Shown here one piece after another: positions 11,358 to 22,615 of a stretch of 64,000 nucleotides of DNA. Numbering within the stretch: position 1 is the first letter of the stretch; every line of letters starts with the position of its first letter. A program made the position numbers and the translations under genes. Origin of the DNA: Pseudocercospora fijiensis CIRAD86 (taxonomy: Eukaryota > Ascomycota > Dothideomycetes > Mycosphaerellales > Mycosphaerellaceae). The stretch covers positions 11,073,764 to 11,137,763 of the forward strand of contig NW_006921532.1 of NCBI RefSeq assembly GCF_000340215.1, read 5' to 3'. Below the pieces are notes generated by a model that searched no databases, had not been told where the DNA came from, and was given only the letters and a program-made list of their open reading frames with translations.

Positions 11358-13110
11358 GCGCGGTCATCATCATGACGGGCGGGCAAGCCGAGAAGCGCGG
11401 CCGCCGGGGACTGCGGAGGAGAAATCGAGAAGGACATAGCAGACCAGCGCGATCACGGCCGGGACAAAGACAGTGTGATGAAGTGATGATGCTACACGAA
11501 TGGACACACGACAAGATGACACGACCAAGACCGGACTGCGCATGGCATGGGGGCAAGAATTGTAGCCAACTGCATAAGCTACACCTTTTTCAGGCAAATA
11601 CAGTGCGAGATAGATTGGAATTGCTGATGATACCCTACGATTATTGTCAAAAGCTTAATCAAACCAGTTCATACCTTGGCAAACTTGTACAACCACAGCG
11701 GCCGCTCAGGCGTGGCATTTGACATCAAGTAAGAGCAAGGTACGTTAGCAAGACTCAGAGGAAAGCCACTGACCACAGAAGTCCTATAATTCATCCTGGG
11801 CATCTCACCACTAAAGCGAAGATGATCGGATGCCTTCAAACCCGAAAAGAAAAGCGGCAGCAGATCCCGACTAAGCGTTGCTTCATCTGAACGCGAAGCA
11901 GACATGATGCTCAGCTTCATCGAGCAATGTCTTCTTTTTGTGGATGATAGCTGACATTTTCTCACTTACGGAGCACCGTGTCTTGGTCAAATTTCTCTCC
12001 AAGCCGCGCAGCACATCGGGCTAGGCGCGAGGAATTTTTTGACTTCCAGCTGGCGATCATAAGAGCAAGCATAATAGCAGTGCCTTGAAGGTGAGTAAGG
12101 TATCTTCGCAGAAAACTCGGGATTTCATTCTGTTACTTTTCAGTTTCTGTACGCGCCATACTCGCAGGAATCGCTTATTACAGCTCCTCGACTCCTATGA
12201 CGTGCTACGGGGGATTAAGGATGATGTTTGGAAGGAGGATTTGGTGCTAAGATAACACTGCATACACGAGTACTTCTGGAAGGATGTCCTCGTGAATGAT
12301 GGTGCGTGCCTAGGAGCTGTTTTAAGTAAGACGCTTCACCCTGTCTTCTGCCGTATTCTATCTCCCACTATAGCGTTGAGAAAGAACACTTCTCTGACTT
12401 CAGTGCCACGGACTACTTACTAGAGGCGAAGTGGGAGCCGAGTGAGGATGGCAAGTACTCACTCGATCTCAGAACCTACGGTACTACAGAGGGAAGCAAA
12501 GACAAAGCAGCAAGCGCGTGGGGTGAAGTGGTCATTTTCTTAAGCGTGTTCCTTCAAAAGTGTTTCTAAGCGCATTGCGACACATGGTTGCGAGTACCTA
12601 GTATAGGGCCATGACCATACTATCGCGAAGGAAGGGAGAGGGAGAACCAACGTCACTGGGCGCCGATGAGAAGGGACGAGCGCCCTGGCCTTGATGGCTG
12701 CGGCGAGATCGTCAGGCAGGCAAAGGTATGGGTCGCCGCGTTGCTCATCGTTGAGTGCCCAGTATCTGCCCATCACGCCTGCGCGTCCCAGGCCGCGACA
12801 CAGCTTCACAGGATCAGCATCCTCCGTGGCGTAGTCATATTCGACGTCCTCAAGCAGGGGGCCCTTCTTGTTGCGAGTGGCGACCCAATCGCGGTCCGCG
12901 CGCGGCATGCGCGCAGCCAACAAACTCTTACACCGAAACAACACACCCGCAACCTCATGCTCATGCTCATGCTCACCAACCAGCCCTCATCTCATCTCCT
13001 CAAAAAAAAAAAAAAAACGCCACGCCCCCCTCCAACCAACCCACCATAACCTCCAGTCCAGCCTCACCGATCTCCGAGCGATCACGACCAGAGGATGTGG
13101 ATGTTGAACA
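11358..13110. other. No confident gene; possible decayed ORFs and simple repeats
   Basis: A 134-residue minus frame (12944-12540, with EDVEYDYATEDADPVKLC and GRAGVMGRYWALNDEQRGD) and a 98-residue minus frame (11965-11669) look less random than their neighbours but match no family I know and lack clear exon partners. On the plus strand around 12180-12290 the text LLDSYDVLRGIKDDVW followed by a stop suggests another decayed frame. A CTCATG hexamer run (about 12956-12978) and a poly-A run (about 13001-13016) precede the next gene. Confidence 0.35.
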
Positions 13111-14028
13111 TCATAGGTAGCTTTCTTTCCACACGGCAGGCACGAGGCTCGGAAAATTCTTGGCTTTTTTTTTCTCTCTCATTAGAGGAGGTTGGATTTT
13201 AGGCCACAGAGCAGAGTTGAGTTCTGGTGCCGATGCCGATGCGGAAATCCAATCGTAGGTGGAGGGTGAACGGACGGACGGCCGGCGTCGCGGACTTGGG
13301 GAGAGTGGGATGTATGGAGGCTGATTCGAAGGCGGCGTGGGTGGGGGAGGAGAGGGGTGGGTTGGGGGTAAGAGGATGACAGTAGGTGAGGTGGTGTCGA
13401 CGGGTGATTTGGCGGTAGGAGTAGTGCCTTCGTTCACACTGTGCGAGTCCGACTCCGCGCGCGTGGTGGTGTCAGCCAAGCAGAGCTCGGAAGCGAAGGG
13501 CTTGTAGTGCCTTGGGAGGCGGGAGCGGGAGGCGGGCTGGATGTGAGGCATGATGGATGCAGTTCTCTCTGCTTCTTGGATCCAGATGCATTTGCGAGGC
13601 GGTGGCGAGAAGGTCGGGAGCGGGATTTCGACTGCGAGGCATGGTGGTGTCAACAGCGCGGAAGCGAAGCGGTGGCGGTGGTGGTGGTGGTCTCGCCAAA
13701 CGTGTGCTCCAGGTATATTGCGAGCAGGAGAGGGGCTAGCATGCTGGTGAGGTATTGCTCGCTCACCAACGAGACGAGCATGATAATCGCGCAGAGAAGG
13801 TGACGTCCAGCGTACACCGAGTTCGAGATCGTGCGCATGGTGTCCATGTCTGGTGGCGAGAGGAGCAAAGCGAGTTGGTGTGGTGTGGTGTCGCGGAGGT
13901 GGTGCTTGCTGTTGCTGTTGCTGCTGCTGCTGCTCAGATGACTGTAGGACGAAGAAGAAAAGGTTAGAAGAGAGACAGGAGGCCCAAGGATATAGTATTC
14001 CAAGGAGGTCCATGCGGGTGAGGTTCAA
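13111..14028 (-). CDS. Uncertain protein, possibly membrane-associated, exon structure unresolved
   Basis: The minus strand carries a 305-codon open frame that is Gln, His and Pro rich in its first half. It overlaps a second frame (14003-13650) with two convincing hydrophobic segments (GRHLLCAIIMLVSLVSEQYL and MLAPLLLAIYL). The second half of the long frame (SRLPRHYKPFASELCLADTT to the stop at 13111) has an ordinary Pro/Ser-rich composition. A spliced gene joining the hydrophobic frame to the 3' half of the long frame is plausible, but no junction is compelling. The low-complexity composition could also make both frames chance. No family was recognised. Confidence 0.3.
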   Translation of the reverse strand: MNLTRMDLLGILYPWASCLSSNLFFFVLQSSEQQQQQQQQQAPPPRHHTTPTRFAPLATRHGHHAHDLELGVRWTSPSLRDYHARLVGERAIPHQHASPSPARNIPGAHVWRDHHHHRHRFASALLTPPCLAVEIPLPTFSPPPRKCIWIQEAERTASIMPHIQPASRSRLPRHYKPFASELCLADTTTRAESDSHSVNEGTTPTAKSPVDTTSPTVILLPPTHPSPPPPTPPSNQPPYIPLSPSPRRRPSVRSPSTYDWISASASAPELNSALWPKIQPPLMREKKKAKNFPSLVPAVWKESYL

Positions 14029-15060
14029 TTGTCGCTATTGTGCCTTGAGTGCACTGTTGTTGGCTATTGTTTTTGGAAATTACTGAACTTCCCAACGTTA
14101 CCACAATGGCGTCTGGAGACTGTGGTGAAAGCGTAAGTTCTTCTTGCTATTGTGAGCTGCCCAGAGGAGAATGCGGCGGAGGACGTGTGAAAATGCAGTT
14201 CGCAAGCTTGGGTATGCAGCGAAGGCTGGTGAAAGACATTGCTCAATTCCGCAGACTGCTATACTTCCTAGGCAAGACGGAAGCAGCTCTCGACTTCCAT
14301 ACCCAACAACTCTGTCGTTGCCTCATTTCCGACTTCGAGGGCACGGAAATATCTCATCTGTGCGGCGGGAGCGTCGAAGAGCTCAATCCTACCCACGTTA
14401 TCTCAACCACTCTCGCAGAACGAGAGCATGCCAGGTTGAATGAATCAGATCCTTCACTCAATGGAGTTTAGATGCCCTTCCGTCCCCGAGCTGAAGCCAT
14501 GCTACAAAAATCTCGCCTGGCACTTGTTGTAGGTCGAGACAAGTAGGGTCGGCCTGTTGTGGGACTTTCTTATATTGTCGCCATCAATTGAGGTTTTAAT
14601 CCGATTCTGCTTGAAAGCTGTTCCAAGCTCTTGGAGTCGCATGTCGCGCTTCCCAAAGATGCCAATAATGTTCAGATTATGTCTCTTGACATCCTTCAGT
14701 CCTCCGATATGATATTGCCGAGACGGAACTGTCACTCAGTCTAATGTCTCGGTCAGTATGGCCTCAACCTGGCCTCTTATACCATCACATGCTGTTCGCG
14801 TGAGAAAGAGAAAAAGGCAGAAGAGAGAAGATCTGATACACTCAAGGTCGTCATGGACCCGAAATCCCTAATGCAAGAACGTGATATAAAACAGAAGCGA
14901 ACCATTCGTAGCTCGTGGATCCCATGGCGCATCGTACGCCATCGCAAGCTCAGCCCCGGAATCTAGGTTCGTGTATAGGTAGTGGTACAAGGTATGTCGG
15001 CGGCCGGCCGACGATGCCGCGTTGGGGCCATCACCACCTCTCATTACTGCCGTCTCTTCT
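14029..15060. other. No gene seen
   Basis: Short overlapping frames only. This is the 3' flank of the cytochrome c gene and the upstream flank of the preceding uncertain gene. Confidence 0.4.
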
Positions 15061-15762
15061 TTACTTCGTCTCGTCCCGGAGGAAGGTGATCAGGTCATTT
15101 CGGTCCTTGGGCTTCTTCAAACCACCGAAAGCCATCTTGGTGCCGGGGATGTACTTCTTTGGGTTCTCGAGGTATTCAAACTATGCCGGTCATTAGCTTG
15201 TTGCCCTGAGGCAAGCTGAAATCCGCCGAAGCGTCTCCATACCAGTGTGCCCTCGTCCCATGTAATGCCCTTTTGCTTGTTTGCGTCTGAGTATGAGAAA
15301 CCCTCGACCTGACCAGTCTGTCGACCGAAAAGACCGTGGAGGTTTGGTCCAATCTTGTTGCCCTCGCCCTCCTTCAAGTTATGGCATTGTGCGCATCGTG
15401 TCTGTACTGCCGTTAGTCCGAAGTCCGGTGGTCCCGTTTGCGCAAGGGGCTCGCCCGCCGAGAGCATTTTCTCGCGACTGTAAGCCAAATTGCGTACCTT
15501 GAAAAGGTTGGCACCCTTCTTGCTATCACCTGAACGATCATCAGTAAAGCTCCTTGAAGCAGATCGGCTAGAGGATTGGAGAGGGCGTCGGAGTCGCATT
15601 TGCGATCAGAAGTCATTGAAAGGTCGCCACCTCTGTGCGAAGCACTCCGCATGCGTGCAGACCCTTCAATGGCTTCTTGATCAAGTCGCGCCACTCCGAG
15701 AAAGCTGAAGATGCAGTGGCAGTCAAGAGGTGCGTACCGTCTGAGAAGCCGTCCTTGCCCAT
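15061..15762 (-). CDS. CYC1: Cytochrome c
   Basis: Four exons on the minus strand (15762-15738, 15529-15498, 15401-15243, 15180-15061) give 111 residues. The protein starts [19 protein letters not shown]. The heme-attachment motif is [14 protein letters not shown] (CxxCH). [15 protein letters not shown] and [12 protein letters not shown] follow, then after the last intron [20 protein letters not shown] with the axial heme Met and a Lys-rich C-terminus ending LRDETK. It is the soluble intermembrane-space electron carrier from complex III to complex IV. Each junction restores an uninterrupted family sequence, and the length is typical of fungal cytochromes c. The intron after LFK is about 96 bp and the one after SDG is 208 bp. 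Confidence 0.96.
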
Positions 15763-15956
15763 TGTGTCTGTTGGACTGGTTGTGCGGTGGTGTGGAAGGG
15801 GTTTGGATTGCGGAAGCGGTGATAGGGAACGTAAAGTGGCGTAGGGTGGATTGTGATGGTGTGGTAGGGAAAGAGAAGGGCAGATGATGCAGCCGAGACG
15901 AGAGAGAAAAGTATTATGGGAGAGGCGATCCTTGCAAAACAGCCTCCTTAGCCGCA

Positions 15957-15961
15957 CCAAT
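15957..15961 (+). promoter_or_regulatory. CCAAT box upstream of cytochrome c
   Basis: A CCAAT pentamer lies about 195 bp upstream of the cytochrome c start codon (ATTGG in the direction of that gene). Cytochrome c genes in fungi are classic targets of the HAP/CBC CCAAT-binding complex. The motif is short, so this is only a candidate. Confidence 0.3.
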
Positions 15962-16462
15962 GGGCGTTGACTTAAAGGTACGGTGATTCAACGATAATTC
16001 TACGGAACGCAGCACCAGCCTGGACGCTCGCCTCAACGCCGCATCCAGCGCGTTCTTTTGCACATTTGCTGTCTGATTTACGCTTCCATCGTCCTCCAGT
16101 CCGTCTCGCAGTCCGTCACAGCTTCTTCTTTGCCTCATCGACAGCTCGTAGCTCCCATGTGCTCCTAAACCTAATCTGACCGGACAAGGATGTTCTTTCC
16201 CATGACGTTTCCCGAGCGTGGCGTCTTCGCCTTCAGTACGGAGGATCTCGAGTTGTAAGGAAAATTGCGTCCGTGTGATATGCCATCCTACGCCAATTTG
16301 AGATGCATATTTTCTTAAGCGGTGTATGAACAGAGCCAATGCCAACCTTTTCGATCCTCTTTCGTATACTTCCTTATGCCAACTTGCCATTATCTCTAAT
16401 GATTGTTGTCCCTTTACCGATTTTGCGCGTAATCGAATGTCGTTCCTCTTAGTATAACTATA
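15962..16462. other. No gene seen
   Basis: A 158-codon minus frame (16390-15914) runs through it but shows no domain and overlaps the cytochrome c upstream region, so I do not call it. Confidence 0.35.
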
Positions 16463-17044
16463 TTATACAGCTGCCTCCTTCAACCCAATAGCACGGCGAA
16501 AGCACTGACGTCTTAGCGTAGCGCTTCCATAGGGATTCTCGCCGACTGCTCTAAGCAAAGTCGTTAGACTTGCTTGCGAGAGTGTTGCGATAGCAGCAGG
16601 TGTAGCGGGAAAATTGTCAATTGGAGTATTTGTTGTACTTCGTAGCGGTATAAGAGCATGGTCGGGCGCCGCAATCTGTGAATTGGCGAGGCGAGCAAGG
16701 TTGTTGGCATCGCTATCACAGATTTATTAGCTTAAATCGAGCATCTAGAGAGGGATAAGTAGTAGAGCTTGTAACCTTATAGAGATGCGTACGATTAAAC
16801 GCTCTTCCATACCCACTATCTGCTGCTGGATCTGTTGCATCTGCTGTTGCATCTGCTGTTGCATCTGTTGTTGCGTCTCTTGCATCTGTCGCAACTGCTC
16901 CTGTAGGCCCTGGACTACGGTCAAGATCGCGCCGCCGTTGTCTACTGCGGGCAGGTTTCTGAAGCGTCCAAAATTGTTCGCAAAGGTCTGAGACGCCTGT
17001 ACTAGCTCGTCGAAATCAGGCTGGGGATCGTTGATAGCTGCCAT
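16463..17044 (-). CDS. Hypothetical protein with Met/Gln coiled-coil repeat
   Basis: Two exons on the minus strand (17044-16776 and 16712-16463, a 63-bp intron with GCTAAT as likely branch site) give 172 residues. The N-terminus (MAAINDPQPDFDELVQASQ, then FGRFRNLPAVDNGGAI) precedes a run of MQQQ heptad-like repeats (about residues 50-75) predicted to form a coiled coil. Exon 2 gives SDANNLARLANSQI, DHALIPLRSTTNTPIDNF, LTTLLRAVGENPYGSATLRR and ends GLKEAAV. The clean in-frame join argues that it is a real gene. I recall similar short Gln/Met-repeat proteins in Dothideomycetes but know no function. It sits alone between cytochrome c and a broken SDR gene. Confidence 0.68.
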
Positions 17045-17283
17045 TTTGATGAAGTGCCGGGTGAAGCTTCTATTACGCGCTACTGATGTAGTAGTAGAGC
17101 TTGTATACTAAGACGTGAGTGCTGCTGTTTGTTGATTGTTGATAGTTGACTGTAGAACGCAAGCGTCGGGCGGTAGCAGGCGCCGCTAGGCTCGATCGGA
17201 GCTTCCCCGTTCCTGGACTACGGAGTATCCGAAGCAGAACTTGCAGTCTCGCGAAACCTGCACGCTGCTACGCCAGCACCAGC

Positions 17284-17983
17284 ATGGCCAGCATGAAGAA
17301 GCCCTGGGCAATAGTTGGTGCGAGCAGAGGAATCGGCGCCGAGTTCGTGCAACAGCTTCTGGACAGCCAGCACAATGTCATCGCAACGACACGGAAAGCG
17401 ATCGCTGAAGAAGCCCAATCCCGCTGGCCGAGCGATGTGAGGCCCTCGATCTATGATCTAGACATTCTTGGCGAGCCGAGCATCAATGCTTTTGTTGCGA
17501 AACTACTCCAAGATGGTGTCCAGCGAATAGACTATCTCGTACGTAGTGCCGGAGTGCTGAAATATCCGAATGTGAGGACTGACTGAATGCCACCCCGATT
17601 GCTTTCATCTCGAGCGACTCTGGCTCTGCTCAAGCATTTCGACCGGAGGAAGATGGATTCGCTGCATATGCGGCGTCAAAGGCTGCTTTAAACCACATGC
17701 TGAGGCACATGGCGGCCGAGTTGCAGCGCAAGAATAGCACGACCGTTGTAATTGCTCTTCATCCAGGAGAGGTGGCTACAGACATGGCGAACATCGATCT
17801 GGGCTGGGAAGTCGTTGGACAAATGACTCCAGCGGAGAGCGTGTCTTCGTGCATTCCGGTAATCGAAAGCAAACATCTAGATGACAGCGGAACTTTCTGG
17901 ACATGGGGGGACAAGGTAAGTCTACTCTCTCTCTCTCTGGTGCTGTAGAATTTGCTGATGAGTGGTAGCCATGTCCTTGGTAG
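17284..17983 (+). pseudogene. Short-chain dehydrogenase/reductase with internal deletion
   Basis: The first part (17284-17586) encodes an SDR Rossmann start: MASMKKPWAIVGASRGIGAE with the TGxxxGIG-type loop, then IYDLDILGEPSI and YLVRSAGVLKYPNV. The expected NNAG motif has decayed to RSAG, and the frame stops at TGA 17584-17586. After about 15 bp a different frame resumes with IAFISSDSGSAQAF, the catalytic YAASKAALNHM, LHPGEVATDMANID and FWTWGDK. A GTAAGT...TAG intron (17916-17968) is followed by PCPW and a stop. Around 40-50 residues between the NAG and the Ser-containing strand are missing, so the enzyme is not functional. Confidence 0.78.
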
Positions 17984-18578
17984 AAGTTCTGGTTGGATTC
18001 TGTAGGTGCTTCACAGACTCAGACCTCTCATCGCACACAGTGAGCAGGACGACTTCACCGCACTTCCTTCCCTCTGGCTCACAAAGAATCGCGCCTCGAA
18101 TCTCAACGCAATGGAGAAGCTGCAAATCTGAGTCCTGGCTGGGTACTGTCATTCAACATCAGCGCAGTAGGTTGCATCAGTGTAGGGCTGGACATCGCCC
18201 CCGAGCTTTTGTTCTTTCTTCTTGTGCTCTTCCTTGCCTAGATCCTCACTTCCAATCGCACTGTGGTGTGATATGCTCTTCATTACATTACATGTATCGA
18301 CTCCGTGAGAAATTGACACTTCATCATGCCTTCCACTTTTGCGCTCTCACCGGTCTCCTGCCCTGGCTTAGCTTCGACCTCACTTGATGAAGTGAGGCAA
18401 GTGCGGCGCAACACTCCGCCTTTTAAACTTCCAAATTCGCCTCTACAACTTGCTTGAAACACGCTCGACAATCAGTCCTCTCAACACACTTCATCACGCG
18501 CCAGGACAACCACGTCGGACCACTTCCATTGCAACAACACTCTCAGCCAGCACCACTACTGACCTACCAATCGCCACC

Positions 18579-19548
18579 ATGCCCGGAACGGTTTGCTACA
18601 ACCAGCACACCGTGGATGCAACCAACGTCGGCTTTTCCGAGTGAGTCGAGCTATTTCCATGACCACTTATGTACCAGACTGACCAGTTACAGCATCAAAT
18701 GCGACCGATGCAAGATCGTCAAGAAGGTCACGGCTTTCGCTAAGAACCGCCTCCCTCAGCTCCAAGATGCCGCAAAGCGCCCTGGGTTCAACTCGACCAA
18801 GACCGCAGTCATCACATGCATGGAATGCACCCCGCGCTCGCGCACCGAATTGACTTGCTATATGTGCGACAAGACGAAGAGTCTCGACAAGTTTCCCAAC
18901 ACCCAGCGTCGCACCCCTGACGAGGCGGTAAGCATGGACCAAGCTCACTCCAGAGTTGAGTGCTAACGACTCCCCACAGATGTGCTGGACATGCAAGAAC
19001 GAGCGCGCCAACTTCGAGCCTGGCGCCGCGGATTCTGACATGTCCTCCGGCGGCAACAGCGACACTGACGACGACAGCGGCGAAGAATACACTTTGGAGA
19101 ATGTCATTGACAAGACGGCCTCAGTGTCTCTCAGCAACGGCACAGCGGCCACGTACTCGTCTCGCAGCACCGGGGGCGTCCAGGTCAATGGCAGCAGCAT
19201 CGCCAACACCAGCACCCGCGCTTCGAGCACCATTGGCACCAGCGTCACCGCATCTACTTCTCTTACTCCTCCAGCCGTCTTCGACCGCAACGGATATGGC
19301 AACCCGGGTGCTAAGAAGGGCCCTGCTTCTGTAGCGAGCTCCGGCGCTGGGGCTGCTGACCCGAAGAAGTTTGCCAAGGTGAAGGCAAGCAAGGTACGTC
19401 GAGAATTCACGCTCTCAATCGCGATTCATGCTAACGTATTCAGAATCGCAGCCGTATCTTCTACGATTTCGCAGACGACGAGCGTCAGCAGAAGGCTGTG
19501 GGCAACGAGGAAGAGGATCTCGAGGCCGCTAGCTCTGACGAGGACTAA
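18579..19548 (+). CDS. Stc1-domain protein
   Basis: Four exons (18579-18640, 18693-18927, 18980-19393, 19444-19548) give 271 residues. The N-terminal half carries three CxxC pairs in Stc1-domain spacing: IKCDRCKIVKKVTAF, VITCMECTPRSRTELTCYMC and, after the intron, MCWTCKNERANF. The second half is an acidic stretch (SDTDDDSGEEY), a Ser/Thr-rich low-complexity part and a conserved-looking acidic C-terminus (SRIFYDFADDERQQ, then SSDED). In fission yeast Stc1 links RNAi to the CLRC heterochromatin machinery; many filamentous-fungal proteins with this domain are uncharacterised, so a chromatin role here is inference. All joins keep frame and zinc ligands. Confidence 0.82.
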
Positions 19549-19583
19549 ATGGTAGCACGTACCAATTTCGACAAGAGCATCGA

Positions 19584-19701
19584 GCTTGGAAGAACACTGC
19601 AGCAGGCGGCAAGCAGGACCACGGCATGAGGTCACATTCAAGGCTTGGAAGAACACTGCGGCAGGAGGCAAGCAGGACCACGGCATGAGGTCACATTCAA
19701 G
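19584..19701. repeat. 59-bp tandem duplication downstream of the Stc1-domain gene
   Basis: Two near-identical 59-bp copies begin GCTTGGAAGAACACTGC at 19584 and 19643 and differ at only a few positions. They start 36 bp after the stop codon and so probably lie in the 3' UTR. Confidence 0.88.
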
Positions 19702-20100
19702 ACTTGCAAGCCTATCTGAGGTCTCACCATACACACCGACATGCCATTGAGCATGGAGCATACATACAGGCCACATTGGCCACGACTAGATTACCATGAA
19801 AATGAGAATGTTTCTGACTTTGCTCTTCAAACTTTTTGAACATTACCGTAATAACCTACGCCGCCAATGCATCGCTCTATGCATGCTAACTACTAAAAAG
19901 TGATGCAAATGCCCGGAAAAAAGCACATCACCTCACTTGCCAAAAACGAAAATACGAGAAGAGTTCTCCACAAACTTTTCCTGCGCCGTGGCGGGGGGTA
20001 TCATCTATTCCTTCCTTCCTTTCTTCCTCCTCTTTTTCAAAATGAGTGTATGCATGTCCAAGCCAATGCATCAGCCGTCAAAAAAAACATGTGCATGATT

Positions 20101-21804
20101 TCAATCATCTTCCTCATCCTCATCCTCATCAACCATTCCCGAAAGACTTTGTAACCCAGCCCAAAGTTCTTTCCAAGCGGGTTTCCAACGTAGATCAGCA
20201 GATTTTAAGGTTTTTTCGTCTTCTTCTTCTTCTGCTTCCTCGACGTTTTCGTAGGGATCAAGAATGACTGAGGATGCGGAAGTTGTGATTGCGCATTCGT
20301 CATCGAGGTCGGGATTGGAATGCTCGTCATCGTTGTTGCAGAGTAGGTTGTCCTCTTCCTCCGGGATGTAAAAGTCGGAGGTTTGGGTGGAGGTTTCGAC
20401 GTAAGTGAACGTAGGGGGAGAGGGGAATTTAGGTGGTGGGAGTGGGAGTGTTGCCGTCGTACCATTCAAGGTGACGGGTTGCACTTCTTCTTCTCCTTCG
20501 CCAGAATTGCTGTCCATGCGTTTAATGGTCAAATTGGTAATGCGGCCGCGGGTTTCGCGCTGAGTTTCGAGTTGCCACTCGATCTCTGGGTCGGCGTTGA
20601 GAAGAGATGTGGAAGAAGCGGTCGGAGATGTTGTGATACCGTATTTACTGCGTCGGTGTTTGAAACGTGCTGAAACATCTTGCCAATCCGAGTCTGTCCG
20701 CCAGCGGTCCAGCTCGGATAGAATGCGATTCTTCTTTTCGCGGCGCGCTCTTTCTGCTGCGTTCGTCGGTGGTCCGTCATCTTTCTCGTCGCGGAGCTCT
20801 GACATTTCGCATTCTAGTGCATTCATCTGGAGCTTGAGAAAGAGCAGTTCGCTATATTCGAAGCCGAGATCCTGACGCAGGCCTTCGTTTTCAGAACGAA
20901 GCTGTTCGATTTGGGTGTCTTTTTCTTCGATCTCCACGCTGTGAGCCTCATTCATCTCCTTGACTTCGTTGTGGCGTTGGCGAAGCTCGGCTGTGACACT
21001 GCTGAGGTTTTCAAGAAGTTCTTGCGTACGGAGGAGCAGCCAGTCTCGCTCGGCTTTGTAGTTTTCGGGTGTTGTTTGATCATCGCTGAAGACCGCGCTG
21101 CTGTTGGCGCTCTGAGTCGATGGTCCACGACTGTGGGACGGTGCCTTCGCAGCTCCATCCTGTTCCGACGACACTACTGCCGAGTCTTCAATCTCACCCG
21201 GCAACCTTGTCTGAGAGTGCAATGCGTTCAGCTCCAACTCTATCTCACCCAACTTCTTCTCGACGATGTTTATTGATTGGCGCTGATGTTCGGAATTGTC
21301 GCGCATGAGTTGCGCCTGCAATTTGTTCATCCTGACAAGCAATGCTTTCGTTTCATATGAAGGAATGGCGTGGTTGTGGTTGATGGAAGATCGCGCGTCG
21401 TCCGAGAAGTAATCCGAGAAAGGCGAACCTTGCAGTGAAGAAAGGCTGTGACGTGAGCTTTTCGCAGGTGTAATTGGCGCATTATTGTTCTTGGACTTCG
21501 CCATTGTCGAAGGGTAGCTTGCAAATCGTGATAGCGGGCTTCGGCTGCATTCGCTCAACGGCGGGGATGTCAAGCTGCCCAGACTACTGTTCTGCGCGCG
21601 TCGATGCGCTCGTTTCTCCGTGCTCAAGACAGGAGCTCTCGGAGTGTACGAGCTGTTAAAGCGCGTATGCTGCGGCTTAGGGCGCTCGCGCTGGTGGTAA
21701 ATAGAAGAAGGACCAAAGGGAAAGTGCCAAGCAGGCAAAGAAGGACTAGGTGAGGGAAAGGGAGAGGAGGAGTGGTTAGTAGGTGAAGTCGGCGACGACG
21801 ACAT
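20101..21804 (-). CDS. Coiled-coil protein of unknown function
   Basis: A single-exon minus-strand frame of 567 residues from the preferred Met at 21804 (MSSSPTSPTNHSS); an in-frame Met six codons upstream at 21822 is possible. The first 180 residues are Ser/Pro rich. Long coiled-coil segments follow (MNKLQAQLMRDNSEHQRQS, VEKKLGEIELELNAL, ERDWLLLRTQELLENLSSV, LRSENEGLRQDLGFEYSELL). Then comes a basic/Trp motif (RREKKNRILSELDRWRTDSD, WQDVSARFKHRRSKYG), and an acidic tail ends DEDEDEEDD. It resembles cytoskeletal or scaffold proteins in composition, but I recognise no named family. The uninterrupted length and protein-like composition support a real gene. Confidence 0.75.
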   Translation of the reverse strand: MSSSPTSPTNHSSSPFPSPSPSLPAWHFPFGPSSIYHQRERPKPQHTRFNSSYTPRAPVLSTEKRAHRRAQNSSLGSLTSPPLSECSRSPLSRFASYPSTMAKSKNNNAPITPAKSSRHSLSSLQGSPFSDYFSDDARSSINHNHAIPSYETKALLVRMNKLQAQLMRDNSEHQRQSINIVEKKLGEIELELNALHSQTRLPGEIEDSAVVSSEQDGAAKAPSHSRGPSTQSANSSAVFSDDQTTPENYKAERDWLLLRTQELLENLSSVTAELRQRHNEVKEMNEAHSVEIEEKDTQIEQLRSENEGLRQDLGFEYSELLFLKLQMNALECEMSELRDEKDDGPPTNAAERARREKKNRILSELDRWRTDSDWQDVSARFKHRRSKYGITTSPTASSTSLLNADPEIEWQLETQRETRGRITNLTIKRMDSNSGEGEEEVQPVTLNGTTATLPLPPPKFPSPPTFTYVETSTQTSDFYIPEEEDNLLCNNDDEHSNPDLDDECAITTSASSVILDPYENVEEAEEEEDEKTLKSADLRWKPAWKELWAGLQSLSGMVDEDEDEEDD

Positions 21805-22615
21805 GATGGTCGAGGCTCCCAAGAACAGGTTGTCGAACCTGTCGGACGTCCGCTGCGACTCTCACACTAATAACCAACACCTCACTCTGCACCTCGAGAC
21901 TCGAGAGGGCGTTGCGGATGAGGAAAAGAAGGTTGGCGGTTGGCGGGATGATGCGTGGAAAGCCGTTGTCACGCTGCCAAGCTATCCAATGTCGTGCATG
22001 CGCCAATCATCGGAAGATAGCGCACGTGTGTCTCCACCAGCGTTGCACAGGCGTCGAGGGCTGTGAATCCGAGGATGTTGGTTGCGAGAGGAGAAAGGCG
22101 CAAGACCACCATATCAAGTTGGTCGTACGTCTGGCTGCTGTGCTACCCTCATCAGCGCTATGGCCCATGGGCCATAGCTCTTTCAACCTCAGGTCAGGGC
22201 ACGATCATCATGGTCAAAGCGGAGTACCTCTTGCAAGGCTCGGAGAGCTCCGCGTGTTCCCGAAGCTCTTCTGGACTGCAGCATCATTTCTGCCGTACCG
22301 TACCACTGCTAGCGCTGCAGCACAACACGTGGAAGCCTTTGGATCATACCAACCACACCACACTGCGCCTCCGTGAAATGCGAGCCTTGAAAGAGCTGAA
22401 GTCGCCAGAGCCACGGCTGCACACACGAAACAAAACATGAGCTCGGCAAAGCCCGGCAGGCTGAAAGAGGCATAGTGCTGCTGTTATTGAAATATTGGTC
22501 GCGGAGCTTCAATAATAAGTTACTCACACAACACCGTCGATACCCATGCTGGTGGCAGTGAGCCCTTTTGTGTTCCTGACATCACCCAGGCCTGTGCCAT
22601 AGCAGACTTGCAGAG

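Noticed and set aside
11669..11965. 98-codon minus-strand gene
   Set aside because: No domain and no clear partner exon; a possible internal branch site (TTGCTAACG) is not followed by a good acceptor.
14049..14471. 140-codon plus-strand frame
   Set aside because: The composition looks random, there is no domain, and it overlaps competing frames of similar length.
15914..16390. 158-codon minus-strand gene upstream of cytochrome c
   Set aside because: No recognisable domain, and it covers the probable cytochrome c promoter including the CCAAT box.
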